Assembly (NCBI GenBank): GCA_033763655.1
Contig: JANRKD010000005.1
Span: 1 to 6,278 of the forward strand
Direction: 5' to 3'
Length of the DNA: 6,278 bases
From: QFOX01 sp033763655
GTDB lineage: Bacteria > Pseudomonadota > Alphaproteobacteria > Rickettsiales > UBA3002
The notes beneath the pieces are model-generated. The model saw only the letters and a list, made by a program, of their open reading frames with translations. It had not been told where the DNA came from and ran no database searches. A program made the translations under genes and the position numbers. Every line of letters begins with the position of its first letter. The first letter of the stretch is position 1. Positions 4,817-6,278 of this stretch are shown here, piece by piece.

Positions 4817-4969
4817 CAAAAGGCCGCTTTGAAGGTCTGGCGACGTCTTACTCTCCCAAGCCTTGAGACTTAGTACCATCAGCGCTGAAGGATTTCACGG
4901 TCGTGTTCGGAATGGGTACGTGTGGGTCAACCTTCGCTATAATCACCAGACCGTTAAAACGGCCTTTTG
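4817..4969 (-). other. 5S precursor processing stem
   Basis: CAAAAGGCCG (4817-4826) and CGGCCTTTTG (4960-4969) are perfectly complementary over 10 bp and bracket the mature 5S. Three further A-T pairs can form inward past a bulged C. Such a stem in the transcript is where endonucleases (RNase III or RNase E in known systems) trim the 5S precursor. The pairing is seen directly; the processing role is inferred. Confidence 0.65.
4834..4952 (-). rRNA. rrf: 5S ribosomal RNA
   Basis: This 119-nt RNA is bounded by complementary ends, GGTCTGG at the 5' end and CCAGACC at the 3' end (helix I). Inside are the conserved CCCATTCCGAACACG loop, the alphaproteobacterial GACCGTGAAA segment, the GCTGATGGTACT arm, and GGGAGAGTA near the 3' end. 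It is the last gene of the rRNA operon on this strand. No tRNA lies between it and the terminator, although many alphaproteobacterial operons carry tRNA-fMet there. Confidence 0.95.
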
Positions 4970-5167
4970 AATGGGCGGATATCTTTTCAGACATCCGCCC
5001 GTATTTATAGGTATCTACATTGCTGTTGTCGATTTTATCACGCAGGCCCTTACGGCCCATAAAAATCAAACTAGTTCAACTCAGACACTCACTAACATGA
5101 CAAAGCACTGCTTTGCACTGTACGTGAGGGTATCATAAAATTTAACGGGTCCGCAATGAACCGCGTC
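4953..5167 (-). other. 23S-5S internal transcribed spacer
   Basis: This spacer of roughly 215 nt is more A/T-rich than the protein genes and encodes no tRNA. It holds a perfect 8-bp hairpin GGGCGGAT/ATCCGCCC (4973-4980 and 4993-5000), directly before the 5S processing stem, and a CAAAG/CTTTG hairpin (5101-5115) enclosed by CTCAC/GTGAG (5088-5092, 5124-5128). These are likely precursor structures. The boundary with the 23S 3' end is approximate. Confidence 0.6.

Positions 5168-6278
<1,111 letters not shown>

Noticed and set aside
4561..4832. Two overlapping small proteins on the plus strand
   Set aside because: No ribosome site; the frames depend on a 12-G run and at least one crosses the rRNA terminator and its A-run.
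4953..5167. tRNA gene in the rRNA spacer
   Set aside because: No TTCGAATC-like T-loop or cloverleaf with acceptor stem could be found on either strand; the hairpins seen are too short and wrongly spaced.

Overview
The window looks like a chromosomal segment of an alphaproteobacterium. The evidence is a thrB gene overlapping rnhA (a pairing common in that class), a bactofilin gene, and 5S and 23S rRNA sequences of alphaproteobacterial type. GC-rich palindromic repeats like those scattered through many alphaproteobacterial genomes are also present. I cannot place it below class with confidence.

Layout, left to right. Positions 1-424 hold no convincing gene. They contain GC-rich palindromic repeats, a pentamer/tetramer microsatellite and a short heptamer repeat. 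Positions 475-1000 (+) hold an unrecognised, hydrophilic, mostly helical protein gene of lower GC. Its well-placed ATG and ribosome binding site are out of frame with the body because of an 11-C run, and 12-bp inverted copies of a GC-rich motif flank it. A bactofilin gene (1029-1664, -) converges on it. A strong 56-nt hairpin then separates the bactofilin from a small tautomerase gene (1930-2148, -).

The tautomerase is divergent from an HxlR-family regulator gene (2292-2633, +). The shared intergenic region carries a perfect 8-bp inverted repeat that overlaps a plausible tautomerase promoter. The regulator is followed after 2 nt by homoserine kinase (thrB, 2636-3619), which overlaps ribonuclease HI (rnhA, about 3609-4061), so the three probably form one operon. 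A small predicted secreted protein follows (4134-4535, +).

The right third is the 3' end of a ribosomal RNA operon on the minus strand: the last ~1.1 kb of 23S rRNA (5' part beyond the window edge), a spacer without tRNA, 5S rRNA (4834-4952) inside a perfect 10-bp processing stem, and a strong terminator (4770-4799). The 3' end of the 23S appears to carry an extra linker of about 36 nt with a GUAA-capped hairpin.

Most of the window is ordinary housekeeping DNA. The points most worth a second look are the homopolymer-disrupted, repeat-flanked unknown gene, the regulator/tautomerase control region, and the 23S 3'-end extension. I see no clear evidence of a new multi-gene system.
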